Shown: in pieces, positions 7,578-15,473 of the stretch
Layout of the letters: every line of letters begins with the position of its first letter
Position numbering within the stretch: the stretch's first letter is position 1
Source of the DNA: an uncultured Eubacterium sp.
Lineage (GTDB): Bacteria; Bacillota; Clostridia; Lachnospirales; Lachnospiraceae
Assembly: GCA_900550135.1 (NCBI GenBank)
Contig: URQO01000001.1
Location: 52,014 to 116,013, forward strand
Length of the DNA stretch: 64,000 nt
Direction: 5' to 3'
Made by a program: the position numbers and the translations under genes
The notes under the pieces: generated by a model
Told to the model about the DNA's origin: nothing
Seen by the model: only the letters and a program-made list of their open reading frames with translations
Databases searched by the model: none

Positions 7578-9249
7578 TTTTCGACTTCCATTCTTCAATT
7601 GTTCGTATCTTTGTTTCCTGAGTTTCTTCATAATAAATATCTATAACATCATTTTCCTGTATAAAAATTAATGTTTCATCATCTGCAAATTTTTCTTTAT
7701 AAACATTTCCGTTTTGGTCTGTTATATAAACGTAGGTGTCCTCTCCAATATTTGCAAATCTGATATTTTTTACAGTAACCTGCTGATGAGCATACTGCTT
7801 CTCCATACTTTCGGTACTTGTCTTTGCAGAAATACCATTCTCCTTTAATAGCTTACGATAAGTATTTAATGTGTCTTTCTGGGTTGTGCCTGTAGCCACT
7901 ATACTATACTTTTTCACATCTACCAATGCGTATTGTTTTACAAGACTTCCTTTATCTTTTAATACCATAAAATAGGTTGGACGTCCATCTATATTTATAA
8001 GTGACGGAAATGCCGCATCATATCCAAGGTTTTGAACCTGACCTTCTGCTGCTTCCATAGCTGAAAATTCTTCTGCTCCTGCCACGTTAAAGTAACTTGC
8101 CTTTCCGGTTCTTGCATTAACCATAACAAATCCGATATTTGAAGAATCATCAATAACAGAAGTTACACCGGTGTAAATCCACACGTCATTGTCCATAACT
8201 TTGTAACCATAGTCCTCTGTAGCTTTTTTACAATCCTTCTGACCTATTATGCTGTTCCAGAATCCATCTGACAACTCACCATACCAGTTATATTTCTGCT
8301 GAATCAGATCTCCATCATAAACTCCGTCTACCCAGTTTGGCACTTTATCCAAATCATATTTTACGCAATCACCGGTACAAGGGTCGCATATTACCACTCC
8401 ATTAACGTCGTATCCGGCAAACATTCCAACTTTGGCAGTCATGGTTGGACAGATATAATATGGCTTTCCTTCCTCGTCCAGCTCAAAATAGTAACCTTCA
8501 AAAATAGCTGTTGGATATTTAAACCTCATGTGTCTTTCAAGATTGTCATTAAACCAACCTGATGGTGTGTATTTTATTGGCTTTTCAAGTTTTACATAAT
8601 CAGCCTCAAAATCTACTGCGTCTACCAATACATATCCTGGAATCCCATCCTTGCGGTTGTTGAACCATTTAAAAAATCCTGCATATTCCAGACTTGCCAC
8701 TTTCATTGGCTCACCTTTTAATGCTATCTGACTGTATTCTCCGCTAATTTCATACTGGCTGACAACGTCTGAAAGTGCGCCAATGGCTCTTTGTCCAACC
8801 ACCTTGGCACTGTCAGTATCCATTAATGCTACATCAGTTATTGTGTCTGTAGGTTTGATTATATTTTCGAATTTTGTATCTTTTATGTCTATTAATGAAG
8901 AATATTTTCCAGCATTAAATATTTTTGCTGAAACAATATTCCCCACAATAACTAAAACCACTCCTATTATAATTACAATACCTACAATTTTTGATACAAT
9001 GTTGTACTTCAAGCCACTGTCTGTTTCTTTTGGCATTGTAAATGTTAATATTAAAAACATTACTGCAAACACTCCCTGAAACTGCCAAAATTCCATTGAA
9101 TGTATGTTAAGTGGTGGAAGAAATGCATAAAATGCTGCAAATTCCAACACCGCCACAATAATCAAAGAAATGATAGTTTTCTTTACAGGTGTCTTTGTTT
9201 TATACGCAAATCTGTTAAAGATTCCTCCAAATGATATTGTTCTCTTCAT
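7546..9249 (-). CDS. Membrane protein of unknown function
   Basis: 567 residues. Three hydrophobic segments lie near residues 25-46, 57-72 and 85-108. They are followed by a large soluble part (about 115-545) rich in Asp, Gly and aromatic residues, and a charged, Thr/Glu/Lys-rich tail. The soluble part has motif-like blocks (GIPGYVLVDAVDFEADYV, YDVNGVVICDPCTGDCVKYD, VMVNARTGKASYFNVAGAEE) that may form repeated beta-rich modules. I do not recognise a named family. Three TM segments with the loop order given place most of the protein outside if the N-terminus is cytoplasmic. It overlaps the NlpC gene, so it may act in envelope biology. Confidence 0.65.
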   Translation of the reverse strand: MKRTISFGGIFNRFAYKTKTPVKKTIISLIIVAVLEFAAFYAFLPPLNIHSMEFWQFQGVFAVMFLILTFTMPKETDSGLKYNIVSKIVGIVIIIGVVLVIVGNIVSAKIFNAGKYSSLIDIKDTKFENIIKPTDTITDVALMDTDSAKVVGQRAIGALSDVVSQYEISGEYSQIALKGEPMKVASLEYAGFFKWFNNRKDGIPGYVLVDAVDFEADYVKLEKPIKYTPSGWFNDNLERHMRFKYPTAIFEGYYFELDEEGKPYYICPTMTAKVGMFAGYDVNGVVICDPCTGDCVKYDLDKVPNWVDGVYDGDLIQQKYNWYGELSDGFWNSIIGQKDCKKATEDYGYKVMDNDVWIYTGVTSVIDDSSNIGFVMVNARTGKASYFNVAGAEEFSAMEAAEGQVQNLGYDAAFPSLINIDGRPTYFMVLKDKGSLVKQYALVDVKKYSIVATGTTQKDTLNTYRKLLKENGISAKTSTESMEKQYAHQQVTVKNIRFANIGEDTYVYITDQNGNVYKEKFADDETLIFIQENDVIDIYYEETQETKIRTIEEWKSKNEETTTEKNK

Positions 9250-9305
9250 TTTTTACCTCTCTTATAGCAAAAGATTCCACATAAACTGTGAAATCTTTCG
9301 TGTTA

Positions 9306-10694
9306 TTATTTTTTCAATTTTACACTTTTTTTATTGCTCCACTTTCCATAATAGCATTTTTTGCCTACTATTGCTACTCCGCGGACTCTTACAAAATACT
9401 TTTTATTTTTCTTAAGTTTTCTAAATGTATATTTTGTTTTCTTTGTTTTTTTAGTAATAGTTGTTTTTTTACTAAACTTCTTTGATTTGCTTATCTGTAC
9501 CTGATATACAGTTGCATTCTTTATTCTTGCAAATGTTATTCTTAATTTCTTTGCCTTTTTCTTTTTTTCCGCCTTTGTTATTTTTCCTTTGGCAAGACTA
9601 ATTTTCTTTACGGTTGGACAAATTGTTGGCGTTGTTGTTTCTTTCGCTGTTGTTGGTGCCTCTGTTGTAGTTGGTGCCTCCGTTGACTTCTCCGTTGTAG
9701 TTGGTGCCTCTGTTGACTTCTCCGTTGTAGTTGGTGCTTCTGTTGACTCCTCTGTTGTAGTTGGCGCTTCTGTTGACTCCTCTGTTGTAGTTGGTGCCTC
9801 CGTTGACTTCTCCGTTGTAGTTGGCGCCTCTGTTGACTCCTCTGTTGTTGTTGGCTCCTCTGTTGACTCCTCTGTTGTAGTTGGTGCCTCTGTTGTTGTT
9901 GGCTCCTCTATGGCATATTCCATGGATTCCTTTTCTGATTTAACAGAAACTTTTCCACGTGTATAAACTTCTTCTACCTGAAAAATATGGCTTCCCGGTG
10001 TGAGCAGGTCTTCAAATTCTGATTTGTATATTTCCAAATTTCCACTAGCCGATGCAACAATCGGTTCTTTGTTAATTAACTGACCATCTACATAAAAATT
10101 GTATGATACACTGACAAATGATGGTGCCTGTGAAACACTCCACTGAATCTTCTTTTTATTTAAAGATTCTCTCATATTGTTTGGTTTTGTTGGAAGTCTG
10201 AAAATTCCTGAATCACTAACATATATTGTACGTGTTGTTTCAACAGATGTTTCTCCATTTTCAAGCCAAAATCTAATCTTGTATGTACCTTCGGCATTGA
10301 ATGTTGCCTTTATATATTCTGTTTTTGACTCTGTAATAGTAACTTCTTTTGAAAACGAACTGATATCTGACCATGTTCTGTCTGAAGCTGTCTGCTTGTG
10401 CTCTGAATACTGAATGTCTGTAGCAACTTCAGGACCATTTATTTCAATATGTCTTGTTGCTTTTATTCCACCTTGATTTGATGATGGATAGTACGCAATC
10501 TCAAACTCTGTAGATGTTCCTAACTTATAATCTGATTTTTCTAACGATGAATATGATATGCCTAAATTAAGTGGCCAGTCAGCTGAACCTGAACCATCAC
10601 CACTTGTAGCACCATTTACTCCCGATGCCGGCACAATCATAGTAATTGTTAAAACCAATGCTGTAAATATAGACAATATTTTATTTCTGTTCAT
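9306..10694 (-). CDS. Secreted surface protein with TEAPTTTE repeats and Lys-rich Fn3-like end
   Basis: 462 residues. Signal peptide at 1-28 (ILSIFTALVLTITMIVPASG), then about 240 residues of beta-rich sequence probably containing one or two Ig-like domains (YKIRFWLENGETSVETTRTIYVSD; a Fn3-like SVSYNFYVDGQLI block). Next is a low-complexity stalk of decapeptide repeats STEAPTTTEK/E, and finally a Lys-rich fibronectin-III-like module (YQVQISKSKKFSKKT, KYFVRVRGVAI). The Thr-rich stalk is likely a wall-spanning, possibly glycosylated spacer. ATG 10694 is chosen because GAAAGGGGA stands eight bases upstream; the frame extends to 10760 without a usable site. It is followed by a weak hairpin at 9270-9298. 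Confidence 0.75.
   Translation of the reverse strand: MNRNKILSIFTALVLTITMIVPASGVNGATSGDGSGSADWPLNLGISYSSLEKSDYKLGTSTEFEIAYYPSSNQGGIKATRHIEINGPEVATDIQYSEHKQTASDRTWSDISSFSKEVTITESKTEYIKATFNAEGTYKIRFWLENGETSVETTRTIYVSDSGIFRLPTKPNNMRESLNKKKIQWSVSQAPSFVSVSYNFYVDGQLINKEPIVASASGNLEIYKSEFEDLLTPGSHIFQVEEVYTRGKVSVKSEKESMEYAIEEPTTTEAPTTTEESTEEPTTTEESTEAPTTTEKSTEAPTTTEESTEAPTTTEESTEAPTTTEKSTEAPTTTEKSTEAPTTTEAPTTAKETTTPTICPTVKKISLAKGKITKAEKKKKAKKLRITFARIKNATVYQVQISKSKKFSKKTTITKKTKKTKYTFRKLKKNKKYFVRVRGVAIVGKKCYYGKWSNKKSVKLKK
9649..9909 (-). repeat. 30-bp tandem coding repeats (TEAPTTTE stalk)
   Basis: About nine copies of a 30-base unit, seen on the plus strand as variants of TCTGTTGACTCCTCTGTTGT plus AGTTGGTGCC, encode (S)TEAPTTTE(K/E). 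The units differ mainly at synonymous or Lys/Glu positions. Such arrays change copy number by slippage and are prone to misassembly. Confidence 0.9.
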
Positions 10695-10740
10695 ATTAAT
10701 TTCCCCTTTCCTTCGTCTTCTATGATAATAACATATAAAT

Positions 10741-10773
10741 AAAAAAAAGACTACCCACATATGTAGATAGTCT
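10741..10773 (-). terminator. Terminator of the tRNA-Glu/tRNA-Cys transcript
   Basis: On the minus strand AGACTATCTACATATGTGGG and TAGTCT form a stem, followed by T9. It begins four bases after the tRNA-Cys 3' end. Confidence 0.85.
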
Positions 10774-10777
10774 AAAG

Positions 10778-10848
10778 AGGCGCAAACCAGATTTGAACTG
10801 GTGATCAGGGTGTTGCAGACCCGTGCCTTACCACTTGGCTATTGCGCC
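10778..10848 (-). tRNA. tRNA-Cys (GCA)
   Basis: The minus strand folds as a cloverleaf: acceptor GGCGCAA/TTGCGCC, D arm around AGCCAAGTGGTAAGGC, anticodon stem GGGT/ACCC with loop CTGCAAC (anticodon GCA), T arm ACCAG-TTCAAAT-CTGGT. The discriminator base is U, as expected for tRNA-Cys. No CCA is encoded. Confidence 0.95.
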
Positions 10849-10857
10849 ATATATTTA

Positions 10858-10915
10858 GAACCCCTTTATTATAACAAGGGTTCTTGTTATCGTCAAGAGC
10901 TCGAGAATCTTGACG
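10858..10915 (-). other. Two hairpins between the tRNA genes
   Basis: GAACCC/GGGTTC with AT-rich loop (10858-10883) and the perfect stem CGTCAAGA/TCTTGACG (10891-10898 with 10908-10915) fill the 71-base spacer. They probably guide tRNA processing rather than terminate, since no T-run follows on the minus strand. Confidence 0.5.
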
Positions 10916-10919
10916 GAAG

Positions 10920-10991
10920 TGACTCCTACGGGAATCGAACCCGTGTTACCGCCGTGAAAGGGCGATGTCTTAACCGCTTGACCAAGGAGCC
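10920..10991 (-). tRNA. tRNA-Glu (TTC)
   Basis: The minus strand gives acceptor GGCTCCT/AGGAGTC with one G-U, anticodon loop CTTTCAC (anticodon TTC), T arm ACGGG-TTCGATT-CCCGT and discriminator A. No CCA is encoded. It is the first tRNA of a two-gene transcript. Confidence 0.95.
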
Positions 10992-11021
10992 ATAAGGGCT
11001 GTGCATTCTCACAGCCTTGAT

Positions 11022-11050
11022 AGTTTATCAAAAGTCTAATTATTTGTCAA
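11022..11050 (-). promoter_or_regulatory. Sigma-A-type promoter of the tRNA pair
   Basis: TTGACA (11050-11045) and TAAACT (11027-11022) on the minus strand are 17 bp apart. A leader hairpin AAGGCTGTG/CACAGCCCTT lies between them and tRNA-Glu. Confidence 0.8.
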
Positions 11051-11145
11051 CAACTTTATAAATTAATTTTCTAACTTTTATAAATTTATCTTTTAACTTT
11101 ATAAATTTATTATTCATTTAATTATAAAACTGATGTTAAATTATT

Positions 11146-11856
11146 TTATAAACCTATTAAATTTGTTATAAAGTGTTGTATTACGTTATTGTCATAAATT
11201 AAACTTAAAAACTGATTTTCTCCTATAGCTTTGCAGATTTGCTGTCCCCACTCTGTAGAACTGCACGCAGTTACAACCACACATGCAATCCAAAGTATCA
11301 CAACTGACTCTGCAAGGCCGATAATCGCACCACCCATTGAATTGAATGTTTTTATAATAGGTAATTTTGCAATAATATCAAGCGCATTAATTAATAACCT
11401 TATAAGTAATGATACCAAAATAAACAAAATCACAAATGTTATTGCGCTGATAATTATGTCTGTCAGGTACTTGGAAATGTACTCTGCAAATGTTGTTGCT
11501 TCTAAAAGTTTATATCCTTTTTCATTATTGTTAACTTCCAGATTTTTCTTAATTTCTGTTGGAAGTGGCAACTGATTAATGATTTTCTGCTGTGCAGTAA
11601 CACCTGTCTGTGTTATGTCATCACTTGTAGACTCTACATTGTCCTTTACGTATTGTTCAATACTTCCCTGCACCTGAGTATAAATAGGTGTGTTTTCTAT
11701 TATCTGTTTTGCAAGAGGCGTTAACAAATTTACCAATATTAATATGATAACTACCGAAACAAGAGAAAATGCCATTTTAATCATTCCTCTTTTTAGGCCT
11801 ATCAGGCCCATAGCCATCATAAACAATCCAACTATTATCATCAATATGTTTCCCAT
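11146..11856 (-). CDS. CvpA-family membrane protein
   Basis: 236 residues with four predicted membrane segments: about 3-20, 28-48, 130-155 and 180-200. Between the second and third is an extracytoplasmic region of about 75 residues. The opening GLIGLKRGMIKMAFSLVSVV and the late FNSMGGAIIGLAESVVILWI are typical of the CvpA family, associated with envelope function and, in E. coli, colicin V production. It is 42 bases downstream of the DUF5711-like gene, probably in one operon with it. The exact role is unknown. Confidence 0.8.
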   Translation of the reverse strand: MGNILMIIVGLFMMAMGLIGLKRGMIKMAFSLVSVVIILILVNLLTPLAKQIIENTPIYTQVQGSIEQYVKDNVESTSDDITQTGVTAQQKIINQLPLPTEIKKNLEVNNNEKGYKLLEATTFAEYISKYLTDIIISAITFVILFILVSLLIRLLINALDIIAKLPIIKTFNSMGGAIIGLAESVVILWIACVVVTACSSTEWGQQICKAIGENQFLSLIYDNNVIQHFITNLIGL

Positions 11857-11898
11857 ATTATCTCCTATTTCACTTTTGTTTTTTATTTACAGCCTGCT

Positions 11899-13095
11899 TT
11901 AATCTAATTTTACTTTTTGAATCTTTGATTTACTCATAAATAAAAATGTTCTCTTTCCATCAATAGGGATAATGCCATTCATTTCACCTTTGAAAGTTGT
12001 TTTAAATTTCTCAACTCCTTCAAATGATATAATCTGGCAGTTCATATCATCGTACATCAACACATTGTCTCCTGAAAACGCTACATTATCATATTCCATT
12101 TTTATTTCTTTTTTCATCTTACGGCTTCCATTCAAGTCGTAAACTTCGATTCGATATGGGTATTTGCTGTTGCTATTTTTTAAAATAAATCCCACGTAGT
12201 CCTGACTGTAAAATACCTTTTGTATTTCGTCCTGTATTTTTACCTGTTCATTAATGTCCGGCTTGTCGCCAACTTTATATATTGTTAATACATTTTCTCC
12301 TACAGCTATTGCCTGATTGTCTGACAAAAAATTCACTATAGGTACAATGGTATCCTTATATTGGTCAAATGTTCCAACCACCTTGTCATCTGCATTTTTC
12401 CCTGCAGTGGAAAAATTGAAAAATACTACTTTGTTTGACATGGCTCCATTATTTACTGTCATATATGACACTGCCATCTTTTCGCCATTTTGTGACAGCG
12501 AAAAATCTACAGGATATCCATTCTCATCTAACAATGTTTTATGAGACACTAATTTGTTGCCTTCTTTGTCAAACACTTCTATATAGCTGGCATCCTGGTC
12601 TTCTAACAATGCTGCTACAACACCTTGATTTGCCACTTCCACTTTAATGATAGGATATGTTGTTTTCACTTTTCCTATTCTACCATCTTCATCAAAAATA
12701 TAAATATCGTTGCTGTTTTTGTCCGCCACTGCAATGTAACTGTCACAAATATCTATAATTGGGTTTTTCATTTGGAATGTTTCATTCCAGACTGTACCCT
12801 CATCGTTTATATATGAAAGTCCATCACCGTTATACTTTACCACAAAATCCATGTATGACAGATACTTGCTATCTGAACTACTTTCCACCTTGATTGAGTT
12901 TAATACTTTATAATCATCATATGAAGTATATCTTTTATAAATTACAAAACCGATAATGGTTAAAATAATAATCAAAATGGCAATAAGGATTCTAACTGTC
13001 CATTTATTTATATGATTTTTTGCAAAACCCACAATGTCTGATATTGCAAAACTTTTCTTCATTTTTGTAATCTTACCAGAGTTTCTATGTGCCAC
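11899..13095 (-). CDS. Membrane-anchored beta-propeller-like protein (DUF5711-like)
   Basis: 398 residues. One membrane segment (about 35-55, VRILIAILIIILTIIGFVIY) anchors a large extracytoplasmic domain of repeated short beta blades (YIAVADKNSNDIYIFDEDGRIG, VVAALLEDQDASYIEVFDKEG, IEVYDLNGSRKMKKE). This pattern resembles a WD/PQQ-like propeller and the DUF5711 family of Clostridia. Function is unknown. The neighbours (CvpA, the LysM protein) suggest envelope or septum-related work. The family name is from memory of the pattern and should be checked. Confidence 0.6.
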   Translation of the reverse strand: MAHRNSGKITKMKKSFAISDIVGFAKNHINKWTVRILIAILIIILTIIGFVIYKRYTSYDDYKVLNSIKVESSSDSKYLSYMDFVVKYNGDGLSYINDEGTVWNETFQMKNPIIDICDSYIAVADKNSNDIYIFDEDGRIGKVKTTYPIIKVEVANQGVVAALLEDQDASYIEVFDKEGNKLVSHKTLLDENGYPVDFSLSQNGEKMAVSYMTVNNGAMSNKVVFFNFSTAGKNADDKVVGTFDQYKDTIVPIVNFLSDNQAIAVGENVLTIYKVGDKPDINEQVKIQDEIQKVFYSQDYVGFILKNSNSKYPYRIEVYDLNGSRKMKKEIKMEYDNVAFSGDNVLMYDDMNCQIISFEGVEKFKTTFKGEMNGIIPIDGKRTFLFMSKSKIQKVKLD

Positions 13096-13166
13096 AATCT
13101 CACTTCCTATTCTGAAATCTATAAATGATTATACAATAAGTTTTGGATTATGGCACTATTTTTTTA

Positions 13167-14378
13167 TTAAGGCAATTTTATTTTTTGTCCTTCTATGATA
13201 GTGTAATCGTCATCTATATCATTATATTCTTTAATTTCATCTACCATTTTGCTGGTTCCATAAACTTTCATACTAATGTCATACAGGGTCTGTCCTTTTT
13301 TTACCGTATATGATGTGCCTGTAACACTGTTGCTTACCGCTTTTTGCTTCCTCTTTTTAGATGTTTGCTGTGTAATAGGATTTTGGTACAAGTCAGACTC
13401 ATTTTTAGATTCAGCAGTCACTGATTCTGAAGTATCCGTAGTCTGCTGCTTTGACTCATCACTGATACTACTTTCATTTTCATCTGATGTAGTCTCCTCT
13501 GTCATGGTTTCGTTTATCATCTGATTAACAGCTCTTGCCTCTTCTTCCATGCTATAGTTGGAAATGGTTTGCTTAATATTTTTCAATTCCCCATAATTAT
13601 TTAGCATTACAACAGTGGATAATAAAAGAGCAATAATAAGCAAACCACTTATTCCATAAGCCATTCTTCCCTGTTTTGGATTTTTTGACTCTTCTTTTAA
13701 AATTTCCCTAAAACTTTTTGGTTCATTAACTTTCTTCTCCTTTATCTGAACCTTCCCGTCCTCTTTTATTTTTTCACTGTTTTTACTTATATTTACATTG
13801 TTACCGGAATTACTTGAATTTTTTAAATATTTCTTCATTTTCTCATTTTTTTCATAATAGATATAGTATCCTTTTTGCTTGTCCAATCTGCCTTTTTTGC
13901 ACATGTAGAAATTTTCTTCATTTTCTGCCCTGTCGTTTAAAAAGCAAATTTTGTCATTACCTGCAAAGTTGTCCATATGAGTTTTCTTTATTCCTTTTAG
14001 GTCATCATGAACTCTGTAAGGTACAGAAACGAACCAGCCAACAATATCCATTTTTCCAAAAAACTTTTTTATGTCCTTATATATCTGAGACCAGATATCA
14101 TCATTAAATATAAGACTGTTTTCTATTACTTCTTTGACTTCAATTGCTGCTTTTCCAAAAACATATGTAACATTCTTTTTTCGCTTTATCTCTCCCAGAA
14201 TTACACCATATCTGACGTCATCCTGATTTTGAGGCTTGTTTTTAAGAAATGTCATGACACTGTCTTCTATGTAAATTTTTTGATTAGCATCATTTTCTCC
14301 CATCTGTTTTATGTTTTTTGGAATAACTACTTCTCCCTGTTCTCCTGACTCTTTGCTACTATATACCATCTCTATCAT
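13167..14378 (-). CDS. LysM membrane protein with a degenerate MPN/JAMM-like N-terminal domain
   Basis: 403 residues. The N-terminal ~170 residues look like an MPN (JAB/JAMM) fold: YGVILGEIKRKKNVTYVFGK, MDIVGWFVSVPYRVHDD, then MDNFAGNDKICFLND. The HxH zinc ligands are missing (GWFVSVP). A basic, Asn/Lys-rich linker leads to a membrane segment (about 250-268) and a Glu/Thr/Ser-rich external region. The C-terminal LysM domain (YTVKKGQTLYDISMKVYG to IIEGQKIKLP) should bind peptidoglycan. So a cytoplasmic domain is connected across the membrane to the wall. ATG 14378 follows AGGAGGAGCCCC. The LysM call is firm, the MPN call tentative. Confidence 0.7.
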   Translation of the reverse strand: MIEMVYSSKESGEQGEVVIPKNIKQMGENDANQKIYIEDSVMTFLKNKPQNQDDVRYGVILGEIKRKKNVTYVFGKAAIEVKEVIENSLIFNDDIWSQIYKDIKKFFGKMDIVGWFVSVPYRVHDDLKGIKKTHMDNFAGNDKICFLNDRAENEENFYMCKKGRLDKQKGYYIYYEKNEKMKKYLKNSSNSGNNVNISKNSEKIKEDGKVQIKEKKVNEPKSFREILKEESKNPKQGRMAYGISGLLIIALLLSTVVMLNNYGELKNIKQTISNYSMEEEARAVNQMINETMTEETTSDENESSISDESKQQTTDTSESVTAESKNESDLYQNPITQQTSKKRKQKAVSNSVTGTSYTVKKGQTLYDISMKVYGTSKMVDEIKEYNDIDDDYTIIEGQKIKLP

Positions 14379-14474
14379 GGGGCTCCTCCTTTTCTAAAAT
14401 ACGTTTTAGATAATAGCACAGAGACAATGTTTGAATTTGTCAAAAGGAGTATTAAATCATAAAAACTTTACGAC

Positions 14475-14509
14475 AAAAAAGATGCCTGTTATACACAAGC
14501 ATCTTTTTT
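14475..14509. terminator. Bidirectional terminator
   Basis: AAAAAAGATGC pairs perfectly with GCATCTTTTTT around a 13-base loop. It ends the sirtuin transcript on the minus strand, just past its stop at 14525. Confidence 0.85.
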
Positions 14510-14524
14510 ATTTCATTATGTTTT

Positions 14525-15250
14525 TTATAATTCCACAATCTGACTAAATACCTGCCCTATTGGTTCATTAATAACCAAATCAGCTCTTTGATCTTTTTGT
14601 GTTTTGCTTTTATTGATTAGGACAAGTTTATTTCCTCTATAATAGTCAACCAGACCTGCTGCCGGATATACCGCAAGAGAAGTTCCTCCTATTATGAGAA
14701 CATCTGCATTTGCAATAGCCTGCACTGACAATTGAATGGTATTTTGATCAAGACCTTCTTCATACAAAACCACATCCGGCTTAATAACTCCTCCACACTG
14801 ACATTTTGGTACACCTTTCATTTTATAAATATCATCGAAACTATAAAACTTTCCGCAGGAACTACAATAATTTCTATGTACTGAGCCATGTAGTTCGTAT
14901 ACATTCCTGCTTCCTGCTGCCTGATGAAGTCCGTCTATATTTTGTGTAACAATTGCTTTTAATTTTCCCATCTTCTCTAGTTTTGCCAATGCTTTATGAG
15001 CCGCATTTGGCTTCACATCAGGGAACAACATCTTGTTTCTATAGAATCTAAAAAATTCTTCAGTATTTCTTTTATAAAAAGTATGACTTAATATAGTTTC
15101 CGGTGGATAATCATATTCCTGATTGTACAATCCGTCCACACTTCTAAAATCAGGTACTCCACTTTCAGTAGATACTCCTGCTCCACCAAAAAATACAATA
15201 TTGTTGCTTCCTTCAATCATCTCTTTAAGCTGTTTTATTTTTTCGTCCAT
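14525..15250 (-). CDS. cobB: NAD-dependent protein deacylase, sirtuin family
   Basis: 241 residues. Sir2 motifs are intact: FFGGAGVSTESGVPDFRS (NAD binding), TQNIDGLHQAAG, ELHGSVHRNYCSSCGKFY with the catalytic His, zinc Cys pairs CSSC and CQCG, and LIIGGTSLAVYPAAGLVDYY. It removes acyl groups from lysine using NAD. ATG 15250 is preferred over 15274 because AGGTTG lies just upstream and family members begin close to the first helix. It is a single gene between the LysM gene and the FHA gene. Confidence 0.92.
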   Translation of the reverse strand: MDEKIKQLKEMIEGSNNIVFFGGAGVSTESGVPDFRSVDGLYNQEYDYPPETILSHTFYKRNTEEFFRFYRNKMLFPDVKPNAAHKALAKLEKMGKLKAIVTQNIDGLHQAAGSRNVYELHGSVHRNYCSSCGKFYSFDDIYKMKGVPKCQCGGVIKPDVVLYEEGLDQNTIQLSVQAIANADVLIIGGTSLAVYPAAGLVDYYRGNKLVLINKSKTQKDQRADLVINEPIGQVFSQIVEL

Positions 15251-15392
15251 ATTACAACCTGCCTTTCTGAACAAACACTACCATTTCATAAAGAATTGCC
15301 GTGCATTTTTATCGTTGTCAAATTATAAATACCAATTGCATATTTTTTATAACTGCTTTTTATCACATTGTTTATAAATAATTATATCACCT

Positions 15393-15473
15393 TTAATTTG
15401 GTTCCTCCACCATAAACTCCAGATTTGCCAACCTGATTTTATCTCCTATATTTATCTGTTGTGGCTGGTGCGG
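15393..15473 (-). other. Detached C-terminal end of the FHA domain (after an in-frame stop)
   Basis: Directly after the TAA at 15474-15476 the same frame continues for 26 codons (begins PHQPQQINIGDKIRLANLEF, ends EEPN) to a second TAA at 15393-15395. The text IGDKIRLANLEF is the normal last strand of an FHA domain, so this piece was or is part of the upstream gene. Confidence 0.8.

Noticed and set aside
9589..9966. Plus-strand open frame of 125 codons rich in Val/Gly/Ala/Ser
   Set aside because: It is the complement of the TEAPTTTE repeat array; the reading is open only because the repeat unit is a multiple of three. No ribosome binding site.
10801..10995. Plus-strand open frame of 64 codons
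   Set aside because: It covers both tRNA genes in antisense and has no coding character.
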